Below, piece after piece: positions 44,486 through 52,780 of a DNA stretch of 64,000 nt (positions are counted from its first letter, which is position 1; the number at the start of each line of letters is the position of its first letter). Origin of the DNA: Bacteroidetes bacterium UBA6161 (GTDB lineage: Bacteria; Bacteroidota; Bacteroidia; NS11-12g; UBA955); NCBI GenBank assembly GCA_002422315.1, contig DIUJ01000068.1, forward strand, positions 29,834-93,833. The letters run 5' to 3'. Position numbers and translations under genes: made by a program. The notes below the pieces were generated by a model. It had not been told where the DNA came from and made no database searches. It saw nothing but the letters and a program-made list of their open reading frames with translations.

Positions 44486-45538
44486 TTAACTCTTTATTAT
44501 GTGTTTTGTGTTTACCCATCGGTCTATCCCTTCTAAAGTTCTTACCAGGGTGTATTCAATACCTTTTCCGCTTAAACTCATGACCGGGTAGCCAAGTAAA
44601 ATATTGGGTTCTACATAAGTTATAGGCTTAAATTGTGCATCTAATATTGGGGTGTTTTGAATAGTAATAATTCGTGAACCCGGTGCCGATAACCAACCAA
44701 GCGAAGTGATGGGTAGTAAGTATTTGGTGGCTCCTTTGGTAGTAGGGTATTTGGCCTCCATCGCGGAAACCGTACTAAATTGTTCTGTATAGTTAGCGGA
44801 AGCACTTATCCAAAGGATCTTTGTTTGGCCAATTTGATTGGCATAGGTACTAGGCATGCCTCCTGTGGGAGATACTTTATAGGCTATTTCAATAAACTTT
44901 ACATTGTTTTTGCCGTCGTAGTGTTGTTTTCCTGTAGCATATCCTACAAACTCTCCGGCTCTTGCTGTTCTAAAAATGTTTTTGTTACCAATAAATTCAT
45001 ACCATGCATCCTGGTAGCTTGCATCGGGGGAGGTGCGAATAAATACATTTTGTTTTGCTACAATTAGTCTTTGTGCCTGTGTATAAGCGCCACTTGGAAC
45101 AGTGCCTGAACCACCGGAGCTTGTATTGCTTTGTTGGTTGATTCTATTGTTTGCTACTGTTTGCAAAAAATTGTTAAAGTCTTTGCTGCCTAGTTCGGAT
45201 TGTAAATCAGAAAGCAATTCAGAGCGATACAAGTTGCGATAAGCAGAGGATACCCCTTCTAAATTATAGATTTGGGTAGCAATTTGTTCAATTGCATTCT
45301 CATTTGTACCATCGGCCCACATCATCCAGGAAACACCACTTGGGTTCATGGCCGAACGCAAGCCCATGGCCTGTCTTACCTCGGCAGATTGGTCGGCTAG
45401 GTTCGCAGTTTTACGTTCCCTATACTCTTGGAGCACACGCTTGCCAACCCTATACCCAATATAGAGTCCACCGGCAATCACCAAGCCACGAATTACTTGT
45501 TGTTGCATATTGGAGGATATGAATTCGCCTTTACTCAT
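44486..45538 (-). CDS. Putative virion protein with N-terminal TM helix
   Basis: 350 residues. A TM helix at about 14-32 ('VIRGLVIAGGLYIGYRVGKR') leads into a helical region ('NLEGVSSAYRNLYRSELLSD'), a Ser/Gly linker near 145, then two SH3-like beta repeats ('IRTSPDASYQDAWYEFIGNK' near 168 and 'ILGYPVMSLSGKGIEYTLVR' near 320). This looks like a membrane-anchored structural or host-interaction protein. The start overlaps the 57-codon gene by four bases. Family not recognised. Confidence 0.6.
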   Translation of the reverse strand: MSKGEFISSNMQQQVIRGLVIAGGLYIGYRVGKRVLQEYRERKTANLADQSAEVRQAMGLRSAMNPSGVSWMMWADGTNENAIEQIATQIYNLEGVSSAYRNLYRSELLSDLQSELGSKDFNNFLQTVANNRINQQSNTSSGGSGTVPSGAYTQAQRLIVAKQNVFIRTSPDASYQDAWYEFIGNKNIFRTARAGEFVGYATGKQHYDGKNNVKFIEIAYKVSPTGGMPSTYANQIGQTKILWISASANYTEQFSTVSAMEAKYPTTKGATKYLLPITSLGWLSAPGSRIITIQNTPILDAQFKPITYVEPNILLGYPVMSLSGKGIEYTLVRTLEGIDRWVNTKHIIKS

Positions 45539-45708
45539 GTCAATAATATTCTAATACGCATTTGCACCGTTTTGTCTTTCAGCTTTTTGGATATTTGCTG
45601 CCATTCTTTGGCACTAAAAGCACCACTCATTTCGCTCATAGATTGTGCGATGCTCGCAGCATCTATCTCGTTTTTTGCTTGTATCTGAATCTCTTTTTTT
45701 ATACTCAT
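45535..45708 (-). CDS. 57-residue protein in the structural operon
   Basis: A small ORF overlapping both neighbours by ATGA junctions (start on the 265-residue gene's stop; stop on the 350-residue gene's start). It begins 'MSIKKEIQIQAKNEIDAASI', has 'FSAKEWQQISKKL' and ends 'MRIRILLT'. It is helical and charged, with no family recognised. Perfect coupling on both sides makes it a confident coding call despite its length. Confidence 0.75.
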   Translation of the reverse strand: MSIKKEIQIQAKNEIDAASIAQSMSEMSGAFSAKEWQQISKKLKDKTVQMRIRILLT

Positions 45709-46502
45709 GGTTGTTTTTTTTGTGCATGTAATTGTCCTAGTAAGCTGCCAATCAAGTCGGGATTGTTGTTCAACTCAATAAATACCAAGTAGAGGTGTCC
45801 CAGTTGGGTGTCATCTAGTCCTCTCATAAATTCTGTTACCAGGTCTATGATAGTTTCTCTTTGGTCTTTTTCTGAGTTTTCATTTTCATGGCTTGGTGCA
45901 GAATGGTCTTGCAATCCTGCAAGCATTCCAAGAGTTCCTCCCAGAGCTGTTTTACTCAACATTTTGGCAAGTCCTGGTAGGGCAAGGCCTATAATGTTGG
46001 AATAATACTCCAAGTTCTTTTTAGCATCTACCACATTTTCTAATTCGCCTAGCTGTTGCCTTAGCGAATCGTTTTCTTGTTCCAGTTGGTCGCGCATTGC
46101 CCTAAGCTCTTCCAATTCGTTGTTGCGCATGATTTCTTCAAGCTTGGTGTTTAGCATTCGGTTTACTTCTGCCTCACCTAGCCCTTGGAATTCTGTTTCT
46201 TTGGCAAGTTTAATTTCTTGTTCCGGCTCCAGGTTAAAAGTTTTTGTCCATAAGAGTTCTTCATTTTCGCCTCTTAACTCCACACGGATTTTATCCGGTT
46301 GTTCACTTTCTACATACGTGAGAAGTAAGCGTGAAAAATTTTCAGATGCAGCTCTTTCAAAACTGTTTACTTTTTTTCCGCGTTTGCTAAAAACGGTACT
46401 ACAATAGATGGTATCATATCCTTGTAAGTTTTGCGCTTTAATTGCTTTTTTACAGGCAGAAGTAATGTTGTACAGTTTGTTTTTTAATGGGTCTCTACTC
46501 AT
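45705..46502 (-). CDS. Coiled-coil protein of the structural operon
   Basis: 265 residues. The N-terminal ~95 residues are alpha/beta ('GYDTIYCSTVFSKRGKKVNS'). A long coiled coil follows (about 105-160, 'ELEELRAMRDQLEQENDSLR'), then a hydrophobic Gly/Leu segment ('LALPGLAKMLSKTALGGTLG', about 175-200) and an acidic helical tail. The middle hydrophobic part may contact membrane. It could be a scaffold or assembly protein. Not recognised. Confidence 0.6.
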   Translation of the reverse strand: MSRDPLKNKLYNITSACKKAIKAQNLQGYDTIYCSTVFSKRGKKVNSFERAASENFSRLLLTYVESEQPDKIRVELRGENEELLWTKTFNLEPEQEIKLAKETEFQGLGEAEVNRMLNTKLEEIMRNNELEELRAMRDQLEQENDSLRQQLGELENVVDAKKNLEYYSNIIGLALPGLAKMLSKTALGGTLGMLAGLQDHSAPSHENENSEKDQRETIIDLVTEFMRGLDDTQLGHLYLVFIELNNNPDLIGSLLGQLHAQKKQP

Positions 46503-46831
46503 ATTCTTGGTATTGCACGTATAAATTCTATTTGAGGTATGGCACCAGGAGAAGGAAGTTTAATACTCATTTGGCCTCCGAATTCTTGGATTTTGGTTAT
46601 GGTTTTACTGTCCCAACTAGCATCTACTTGAAGCACAGAAGTTTCGCTTGCTATTACCGTTCCTTGCGGGAGGGTATGGGTTAGCAAGTAATAAAAGGCA
46701 CGGTCCGCATCAGTGTACAGCTTTACAGTTCCGGGAGGTACCAGCAGCGTATAGATGTCCATGTAGTAGTCGTCCACTTTTCGGGTGGCCAACAGTCTTT
46801 GGATATACGCTATGGACTCGATTGAAATCAT
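46499..46831 (-). CDS. Small beta-rich putative structural protein (110 aa)
   Basis: 110 residues, beta-rich with few charges in strands ('YMDIYTLLVPPGTVKLYTDA', 'VLQVDASWDSKTITKI'). No family recognised. It overlaps both neighbours by four bases. With the next three genes upstream it forms a run of small beta-sheet proteins that could build a capsid shell, vertex or spike. Confidence 0.6.
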   Translation of the reverse strand: MISIESIAYIQRLLATRKVDDYYMDIYTLLVPPGTVKLYTDADRAFYYLLTHTLPQGTVIASETSVLQVDASWDSKTITKIQEFGGQMSIKLPSPGAIPQIEFIRAIPRI

Positions 46832-47238
46832 ACTGTATGGAGATGAAATGTGAACCTAACCTTGTATGGTTGAAATACTTCCGGTGAATGAATATCCTGT
46901 TCGCCTAAGTCTCTGTAGTAGCCAGTGACCAATCTGTTTTCCTTAATCGGAACTTGCAAGGGTAACATGCCTGGTCTAAATTGGGTCTGATCTGAAAATA
47001 CCTCTTGTTTTGTAAATGGTACTATGAAGTTGACAGGGTGAATCTTTTTGCCTTCAAATTCTAAAGAGTATTCACCAAATACAGGAATTACAGTTTTGTT
47101 TGTTGGAATAATGCCTACAATCATGGCCTGCACTCCAAAACATTCTGAAACATCTCCCGGTAAACTAAAGTCTATGGGAACCGCTTGCTCATTGCGGTAA
47201 ACCTGTATGGTTTTTGTCAATCTTCTTATTCTACTCAT
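46828..47238 (-). CDS. Small beta-rich putative structural protein (136 aa)
   Basis: 136 residues. Strand pattern throughout ('QAMIVGIIPTNKTVIPVFGE', 'KIHPVNFIVPFTKQEVF') ending 'YKVRFTFHLHTV'. A single jelly-roll or similar sandwich is plausible. No sequence family recognised. Start and stop overlap the neighbouring genes by four bases. Confidence 0.6.
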   Translation of the reverse strand: MSRIRRLTKTIQVYRNEQAVPIDFSLPGDVSECFGVQAMIVGIIPTNKTVIPVFGEYSLEFEGKKIHPVNFIVPFTKQEVFSDQTQFRPGMLPLQVPIKENRLVTGYYRDLGEQDIHSPEVFQPYKVRFTFHLHTV

Positions 47239-47615
47239 TTTAAATTTTCATTTACTAACCAAAGAAAAACCTTGGCTTCATAAGGGAAGCCTTGGTCTGT
47301 TATTCCTGCATCTCGGTAGCGGCCTTCAAAAGCATTTCCTGCGGCTTCAATGTATTCTTCAAACAAGAAAAACTTCTCATTAGGGGCAACACCTTGCCCA
47401 CAAGTAATAAGCCGCACATCGTGGTCTTCTTCCAAAATGTCAATGCCTCCCACTTTTAAACTTAGCGTAGATCCATATTCAAGCAAAGGATTGGGTAAAG
47501 CCACGAAAATGCCACGGATACGCTTGTATGCTTTGTCCGTTGCTCCGGTAAAGCGTACAGAAACTCCTGGGGTGGGAACTCCTATGCGAATAAGTTGAAA
47601 TTTATGGTTTTTCAT
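47235..47615 (-). CDS. Small beta-rich putative structural protein (126 aa)
   Basis: 126 residues, beta-rich ('HKFQLIRIGVPTPGVSVRFT', 'GSTLSLKVGGIDILEEDHDV') and ending 'EAKVFLWLVNENLK'. The strand spacing resembles the 136-residue neighbour, so the two may be related subunits. Family not recognised. A candidate minor capsid or vertex protein. Confidence 0.55.
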   Translation of the reverse strand: MKNHKFQLIRIGVPTPGVSVRFTGATDKAYKRIRGIFVALPNPLLEYGSTLSLKVGGIDILEEDHDVRLITCGQGVAPNEKFFLFEEYIEAAGNAFEGRYRDAGITDQGFPYEAKVFLWLVNENLK

Positions 47616-47626
47616 GGCTGATTACC

Positions 47627-48331
47627 TTAGGCTTTGATGATAATTGTACCACGCATTATGGCTTTAACAAAGGTTCTTGCTGGAGCATTTGCTCCCCATT
47701 CCAAATTGAACTCAATGGTTTGTTGGTCTTTGATTAGCTTGGGGTTGTCTAATTCATATTGACCCACAGGTACATTTTGTCCGCTTGTGTTAAACAATTC
47801 ACAAGAAGCATTTTGCAACAAGGTGGTGCCGTTTGCAATGAATTCAAATTCGCCATTTCTTAGGTAGTCTGGCAAAACGGTAAAATTCACATCAAAAACT
47901 GTTTCGTCCTGTCCTGCGGTTCCTGCAAGTAGGGTAAGGGCATTTAACAAGAAGTAGTTGCCTTTTTCTAATTTCGCAGAGGAAATATTAGATACTCCAA
48001 CCACTTTGTTGTCGTCGTCTTTAAGCAGCTTCTGAACCTTACTTCCTGATATGTCTTTTACTACATAGTAGGCTGCATCTACAGCTTGTAAGGTTTGCCT
48101 TGCCAAGCCTTCTTGGATTTCTTTGGGCAACATGTGCAAGCGCTTTTCTAATTCTCCACGGGAACCGCGACTTGCTGCGGAACTACGTGTTTTTGCAAAC
48201 TGCCTAATGCTTCGTGCAAAGGTCTGTTTGGCCGAAGGGCTAGCTGCATCCATGGCTGCTACCAATTCGGACTCTGCAACTGCACCTAATAAGGTGAATT
48301 CGCTTTGGGTAATTTCTCCTAATGACATCAT
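47627..48331 (-). CDS. Candidate major structural protein (234 aa)
   Basis: 234 residues; ATG codons at 48331 and 48328. The N-terminal ~90 residues are helical and Ala/Ser/Arg-rich ('SAKQTFARSIRQFAKTRSSA'), like a scaffold or nucleic-acid-facing arm. The rest is beta-rich: 'VFDVNFTVLPDYLRNGEFEF', 'VPVGQYELDNPKLI', 'QQTIEFNLEWGANAPARTFV', ending 'RGTIIIKA'. A helical arm plus beta sandwich is the layout expected of an abundant shell subunit, so it is my first guess for the major capsid protein. No sequence signature proves it. Confidence 0.5.
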   Translation of the reverse strand: MMSLGEITQSEFTLLGAVAESELVAAMDAASPSAKQTFARSIRQFAKTRSSAASRGSRGELEKRLHMLPKEIQEGLARQTLQAVDAAYYVVKDISGSKVQKLLKDDDNKVVGVSNISSAKLEKGNYFLLNALTLLAGTAGQDETVFDVNFTVLPDYLRNGEFEFIANGTTLLQNASCELFNTSGQNVPVGQYELDNPKLIKDQQTIEFNLEWGANAPARTFVKAIMRGTIIIKA

Positions 48332-48354
48332 AATGTTATTCTTTGGGTTTTGGG

Positions 48355-48858
48355 TTAAATAATTTCAAAATCTGCTTCTACAGCATTGCCAGTGTTGTTA
48401 TTGTTAGAGGAAATAGACTCCTGGTAGGGTGTGTAATTTCCTGCACTTAATTGTGGGAGGTCGGGATTGTACCTTTTAGGGTTCAATCTTGCAAGGTCTT
48501 GATATACGCTCAATGGACGAGCAAATGAGCCTATATTACCAAGTCCGGAAATACCTGCTAAAAGGTCTTTTTTCAATACTACTTTTACAGTACTTACTAC
48601 ACCGCTTGCGCCTACTCCGGCTGCTACAAGTTTCAGGTTGGGGTCTTTGAGCTTCATTGCTCCAATTACTCCTGCTCCTAGTTGAACAGCAGGTTTAATA
48701 AGCTTTTTGACCTGGAAGCCAGGCGCGTTATCGTCTACTTTTAACATGGAGTCCAAGGCTTTTCCGCCCATGGAGCCCAGGACCAATCCTCCACTGATCA
48801 TTGCCAGTGATTTTAGCTCGCCCATCATGGCGTTGCTGTTTCTTTTTTTTGTTCTCAT
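48355..48858 (-). CDS. Gly-rich membrane protein, putative virion component
   Basis: 167 residues. Several Gly/Ala-rich hydrophobic helices ('LAMISGGLVLGSMGGKALDS', 'LVAAGVGASGVVSTVKVVL') separated by basic loops, and an Asn-rich end. It resembles the small membrane proteins of internal-membrane phages in style, not in sequence. Family not recognised. It follows the 612-residue protein by six bases. Confidence 0.55.
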   Translation of the reverse strand: MRTKKRNSNAMMGELKSLAMISGGLVLGSMGGKALDSMLKVDDNAPGFQVKKLIKPAVQLGAGVIGAMKLKDPNLKLVAAGVGASGVVSTVKVVLKKDLLAGISGLGNIGSFARPLSVYQDLARLNPKRYNPDLPQLSAGNYTPYQESISSNNNNTGNAVEADFEII

Positions 48859-48864
48859 GGGATT

Positions 48865-50703
48865 TTATTTAAGGGTTAATTTTTTAATTGCTGTGTAATT
48901 TGAACTCTTGGTTTTTCTTTTTGAGCTCGTTGCTTTTCGTTTATAAGTTCTCTTTTTAGGACCTGCCAATCCATTCATTCCTCTCTTTTTAGGCTTGAAC
49001 ACCAAGTAAGCTCCAAATGCAAGTGCACCTGCTCCTGCAATTGCAATTCCAGGATTTTTCTTTATAAATGACATGATTCCACCTGATTCGGTGTTTGTAA
49101 CGGGTGAGGGAAGGCTTGGAATAACTGATACCATATTCCCAGAAGAGGTGTTTGGAGTGACTGTTACTAATTCAGGATAACTAGCACTTGGTAGTAAAGT
49201 TGCCGTTGTAACAGAAGGGCTAAAGCTTGGAGAAGGGGGAGTATAGCTAGGTGTAGGAGTAGAATAATTGGTGCTTATTCCTTGTTCTGCTGCTTCCGCC
49301 TCTGCCACTAAGTTGTTTGTATTTATATCCTCTCCTGGGGCTATTAAACCAGTTTCTTGTAAGATCTTTAATGTCGCAATAATTAAAGGTGTAGCAGCTG
49401 CAATGGCTGCCGACATAGAAATAGGTTCTCCAAGGTTTTCGTATGTATCAGTGTAGCCTAGTCCTCCAGCTCTACCTTTTAAAATGGCATCTTTTAGTGC
49501 TTGTCTATCCCCTTGTAGCTTGTCAACATACAGGTTTTCTATCCTGGATAATGCTGTCTTTGCTCTTGTCCATTCGTTAGATGAAATGCCTCTTGCTGCG
49601 GCTTCGCTTTGTGAAGCATAAGCCCATTTGAGCTTGGTGCCCATTCGCTTTAAATTTAATCGCATCGCAGCCAAAAAACCAAGTCTAGCTACTACACTGA
49701 TAGGGTTGTATTGTACAACCGCATCTACCACCGCTTTGCCTGCATCTACAATTCCACTGCCTACATTGCTCAAAAAATTTCCTACTTTTTCAAACAAACC
49801 GCTCATACCTTGTGGCGAATAGTCTGTGTTTTCACCAAATAGTCCACTGTTTTGTTTGATTTGGATTTCATTGGCTATCAGTATTGCTATCGCTTCATCG
49901 CGTTTGTCTGTATTCCAATAGGTTAGAGCATAGTCTAGCATTTTAATAAACCCTTCCGGGTCTTCTACGCTTGCTATCATAGAGGGGTTTTGTGCAATGC
50001 TGTTTCGGGTTGCTACCAGGTAGTTGTACATGGCTTGTAATTGCTCCTGTTGCGAAACGCTCATTAAGTCTGCCGGAATATCTGTTCCAAACAGTACTTG
50101 GGTTAAAGGTTCGTTGTGGCCACTTAGTACTGCCACATCAATTCCGGATAAGTTCATAGTAAAATCTTTTTTTTGGGTAAAGGGTTTTTCATAATCAAAA
50201 CTGGATAAAACAGCATCAATCAGAATAAGATTAGATTGGTCAGGAACCACCACATACACATGTTGGTAATGCTCGCTTCCATATTTTGTGATACGAAAAG
50301 AATGGGGAATCTTTAGGTTGGTTAATATAGAAGAACAGAATATAGAAAAACAGTCGCAGTCAATACCTGATTTGCGGTCAGACCAGGACCTAGCAGGCCT
50401 TCTGAGCTCCTCTAGTCCTTGTTTGTCTAAGCGATACTGTATGTGGTGGTACAAGAAATTCCAAATATTTCGGCAGGTCTCACGCTTGGTATTGCTGCTT
50501 AATATGGGGGCGATTTGTTTGGTATCGTCTATGTATTTCCAAACCACACGTTTCATTAAGTCCACCGTTTGATGCACTTCTCCGTCTTCAATTATAATAC
50601 GGTCTTGTGATTCGGGTTTTGGGAAATAACGATCGTATTCCGCACCACTTTTTATCGGACGGTAGCCTGTAGTAATGGACCCTATGTGGAATGTGTTACT
50701 CAT
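48865..50703 (-). CDS. Transglutaminase-fold protein with C-terminal TM tail
   Basis: 612 residues. Residues ~70-170 have a transglutaminase/papain-like core: Cys116 in 'GIDCDCFSIFCSSIL', His148 in 'HYQHVYVVV' and Asp163 in 'LILIDAV'. A long helical middle (about 200-480) contains Gly-rich amphipathic parts. A Pro/Ser/Thr linker follows ('TPTPSYTPPSPSFSPS'), then a TM helix ('GIAIAGAGALAFGAYLVF') and a strongly basic tail. Such cysteine-protease-fold domains occur in phage structural operons and may process virion proteins or cell wall. It is the largest protein of the structural part. Confidence 0.7.
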   Translation of the reverse strand: MSNTFHIGSITTGYRPIKSGAEYDRYFPKPESQDRIIIEDGEVHQTVDLMKRVVWKYIDDTKQIAPILSSNTKRETCRNIWNFLYHHIQYRLDKQGLEELRRPARSWSDRKSGIDCDCFSIFCSSILTNLKIPHSFRITKYGSEHYQHVYVVVPDQSNLILIDAVLSSFDYEKPFTQKKDFTMNLSGIDVAVLSGHNEPLTQVLFGTDIPADLMSVSQQEQLQAMYNYLVATRNSIAQNPSMIASVEDPEGFIKMLDYALTYWNTDKRDEAIAILIANEIQIKQNSGLFGENTDYSPQGMSGLFEKVGNFLSNVGSGIVDAGKAVVDAVVQYNPISVVARLGFLAAMRLNLKRMGTKLKWAYASQSEAAARGISSNEWTRAKTALSRIENLYVDKLQGDRQALKDAILKGRAGGLGYTDTYENLGEPISMSAAIAAATPLIIATLKILQETGLIAPGEDINTNNLVAEAEAAEQGISTNYSTPTPSYTPPSPSFSPSVTTATLLPSASYPELVTVTPNTSSGNMVSVIPSLPSPVTNTESGGIMSFIKKNPGIAIAGAGALAFGAYLVFKPKKRGMNGLAGPKKRTYKRKATSSKRKTKSSNYTAIKKLTLK

Positions 50704-51197
50704 ACAATTTTCTGCACAGGGGATTCGTAATACATATTGTTTATATACGTTGAATACTTGTATTCAAGAGGTATTGCCAATGTCTTAAAGTCAAGTTTAC
50801 CACTCTGATTATAACTTGTAAGGATTGACGGGATTTTAGTTATTAAAGACCCTATATAGCCTGTTAGCGACATCCAGGGTATTGAAATTTCTGCTACTTC
50901 AAGCGAAGTTTGCGTTTGTGGTGCAATGGTAAAAGTTTTGGTTTGAGGCACTGAGCTAGCCAGGTATTTTCCTCCGGTACTCAGTGTTATGACAGGTTTT
51001 GTAATAAAAATTGCGGTGTTTGTAGGGTTGTCTAGTGCTATGTCAGTTCTGATTACCAAGCCATTGGTATCGGCTTTGTGAATGCGAGGGTTTAAAGTAC
51101 GCACCACGGAATTATCACTAATACGTTTTAGGCCTACAAGCCTGGTGCTCAAGTAAATTAAGCCTCCAATAATGCCAAGTGTAAGGAGCTTATTCAT
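50700..51197 (-). CDS. Membrane-anchored LEA14-like beta-sandwich protein
   Basis: 165 residues. One N-terminal TM helix (about 4-22) is followed by a beta-sandwich of LEA14/WHy type: 'LVIRTDIALDNPTNTAIFIT', 'TFTIAPQTQTSLEVAEISIP'. Such domains are found on membranes and in phage structural operons of Bacteroidota. It overlaps its neighbours by 4 and 8 bases. Role here unknown. Confidence 0.6.
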   Translation of the reverse strand: MNKLLTLGIIGGLIYLSTRLVGLKRISDNSVVRTLNPRIHKADTNGLVIRTDIALDNPTNTAIFITKPVITLSTGGKYLASSVPQTKTFTIAPQTQTSLEVAEISIPWMSLTGYIGSLITKIPSILTSYNQSGKLDFKTLAIPLEYKYSTYINNMYYESPVQKIV

Positions 51198-51414
51198 GGT
51201 CTTTCTCCTTTTTTCTTATACGGCTAAACAAAAAATCCCAGGTTACTTTCACACAATAACCCACACTAGCACTTACCACGGCATAAAAAGCAACGTCCAC
51301 AACCCCATGCAAGGAAATTGCAGACAAAGTCATTTGTTCCGAAATGGCTCTTGTTACTCCGCCAACCATTCCGGAGGCTGTAGCTGCTAATGATAAACTG
51401 TGGTCGTGTTGCAT
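51190..51414 (-). CDS. Small membrane protein heading the structural operon
   Basis: About 74 residues from the ATG at 51414 (a longer frame to 51453 is less likely). Contains two hydrophobic stretches ('SLAATASGMVGGVTRAI' and 'VDVAFYAVVSASVGYCVKV') and a basic end 'SRIRKKEKDHE'. Holin-like or virion membrane protein. As the first gene of the minus-strand block it should follow the block's promoter, which I cannot place. Confidence 0.55.
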   Translation of the reverse strand: MQHDHSLSLAATASGMVGGVTRAISEQMTLSAISLHGVVDVAFYAVVSASVGYCVKVTWDFLFSRIRKKEKDHE

Positions 51415-51694
51415 TGGTATTTCTCTCTGTATCGAAGAGCGAAATAGCAACAAGTCCCTAACACAAAAAGGACTTAGAAGGAGTTAAGAGGGGATAAGAG
51501 GGAATAGGAGGAAATAGTGTTAAATTTCGAGTGTAATTATTTGGTTTGGTGAAGAAAAAGAGATATTTTTGAGGACTTGGTTATTGTGCTATAAAATAGC
51601 AATATATCCATAAAACGCTCTTGTTTTCGGTAAAAATTCCCCAAAACTACAAGATGACAAAAATAAAAACTGACTAATAAACTAAAGTTTTAAA

Positions 51695-52780
51695 ATGATA
51701 GACTTCAACTTTCTTTTAGTTAATAGATTGATTATTCATACAATTAATGCTAAACAAGATGGACAAGATAGTGCTAGTGTAGACGCTTCAAATGAAATTT
51801 CTGAAATAGACCATTATGTTTTAGAAATTATCAGAAACCGTCTCATTGATGCCGCTGGTCGTAATTCAAAAGCGTTTGAACTTGAAATAGAAAATTCAAA
51901 TTCGGACTCGTTTTTTGAACTATCAAGCGAAATGTCTGAACTTGACGAAACTGCATTTATTCAACGTACAACAGAAATTGCTGAACTTTTGGCAGACAGT
52001 CAAAGAAGAGTATCAATTCCTGGAGGCTATCTTCTGATTTTGGATTGCTTAGATAATGAAAGCAACCTTCCTATAATCATTGTTATTAAAGCAGAACCAC
52101 ACGAAGCATTACAATTTTCAATAAATGGTGGACATACTCAAGTGAGTGTTTTACATAAAGTTTTTCTTTCACCTTCTCAAAAACTTTACAAGATTGGTAT
52201 CATTTACAAAAAAACTGAAGAAGAAACAGAGAACGTAAATGAACAATTCGGTTGTTTCTTATATGACGATCAGTTTAGGACAGATACTCATCCTGCCGAA
52301 TATTTTTATAAAGACTTCTTAGGTTTTACAGTAGGGAATAATGCAAAAATTCAATCTCAAAGATTTTATGATAAGACCAAAAGCTTCATTTTGAAAAATG
52401 TACAAGACTTAGAAACAAAAACACATTTGGTCTCAGCATTAAAAAATGAGTTTTCAATTAACCAAAATGACACAGTCGATCCAATTAATTTTGCGAATAC
52501 TTACATTCCAACAGAAAATGGTTTGAGAGATACCTATATTGGTGACGTTTGTCATGAACTTCCACTTGCTATTGTTAAAGACGATAGCTTAATAAAAATA
52601 AAATTAGCTAAACGAAAAATAGATTTTCCAAGCAATATTAATCTAACAGGACCAGAAGAAGGCTTTGACAATAGAGTGGAAATTATAAGTGATTTAGAAA
52701 CTATTCAAAACCTTGAAGCTGACAATCCTAATTATACTATTGTAAAAATATCAGGCAAGCCGTATTCTTCAAATGAATAA
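51695..52780 (+). CDS. Possible nucleoid-associated protein (NA37/YejK type)
   Basis: 361 residues, soluble. Pattern 'IAELLADSQRRVSIPGGYLL', 'IIIVIKAEPHEAL' and 'KVFLSPSQKLYKIGIIYKK' resembles NA37-family nucleoid proteins, with 'FYKDFLGF' in the later part; the family call is tentative. It overlaps the RelA/SpoT-domain gene by eight bases, so the two are translated as a pair. NA37 proteins also occur in defence islands. It could act as the sensor or antitoxin for the downstream nucleotide synthetase. Divergent from the phage-like block. Confidence 0.5.
   Translation: MIDFNFLLVNRLIIHTINAKQDGQDSASVDASNEISEIDHYVLEIIRNRLIDAAGRNSKAFELEIENSNSDSFFELSSEMSELDETAFIQRTTEIAELLADSQRRVSIPGGYLLILDCLDNESNLPIIIVIKAEPHEALQFSINGGHTQVSVLHKVFLSPSQKLYKIGIIYKKTEEETENVNEQFGCFLYDDQFRTDTHPAEYFYKDFLGFTVGNNAKIQSQRFYDKTKSFILKNVQDLETKTHLVSALKNEFSINQNDTVDPINFANTYIPTENGLRDTYIGDVCHELPLAIVKDDSLIKIKLAKRKIDFPSNINLTGPEEGFDNRVEIISDLETIQNLEADNPNYTIVKISGKPYSSNE

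Noticed and set aside
34135..51453. Contractile injection system or type VI-like apparatus
   Set aside because: No sheath, tube, baseplate spike or ClpV-type ATPase is visible. Fibre and lysin genes alone do not support it.
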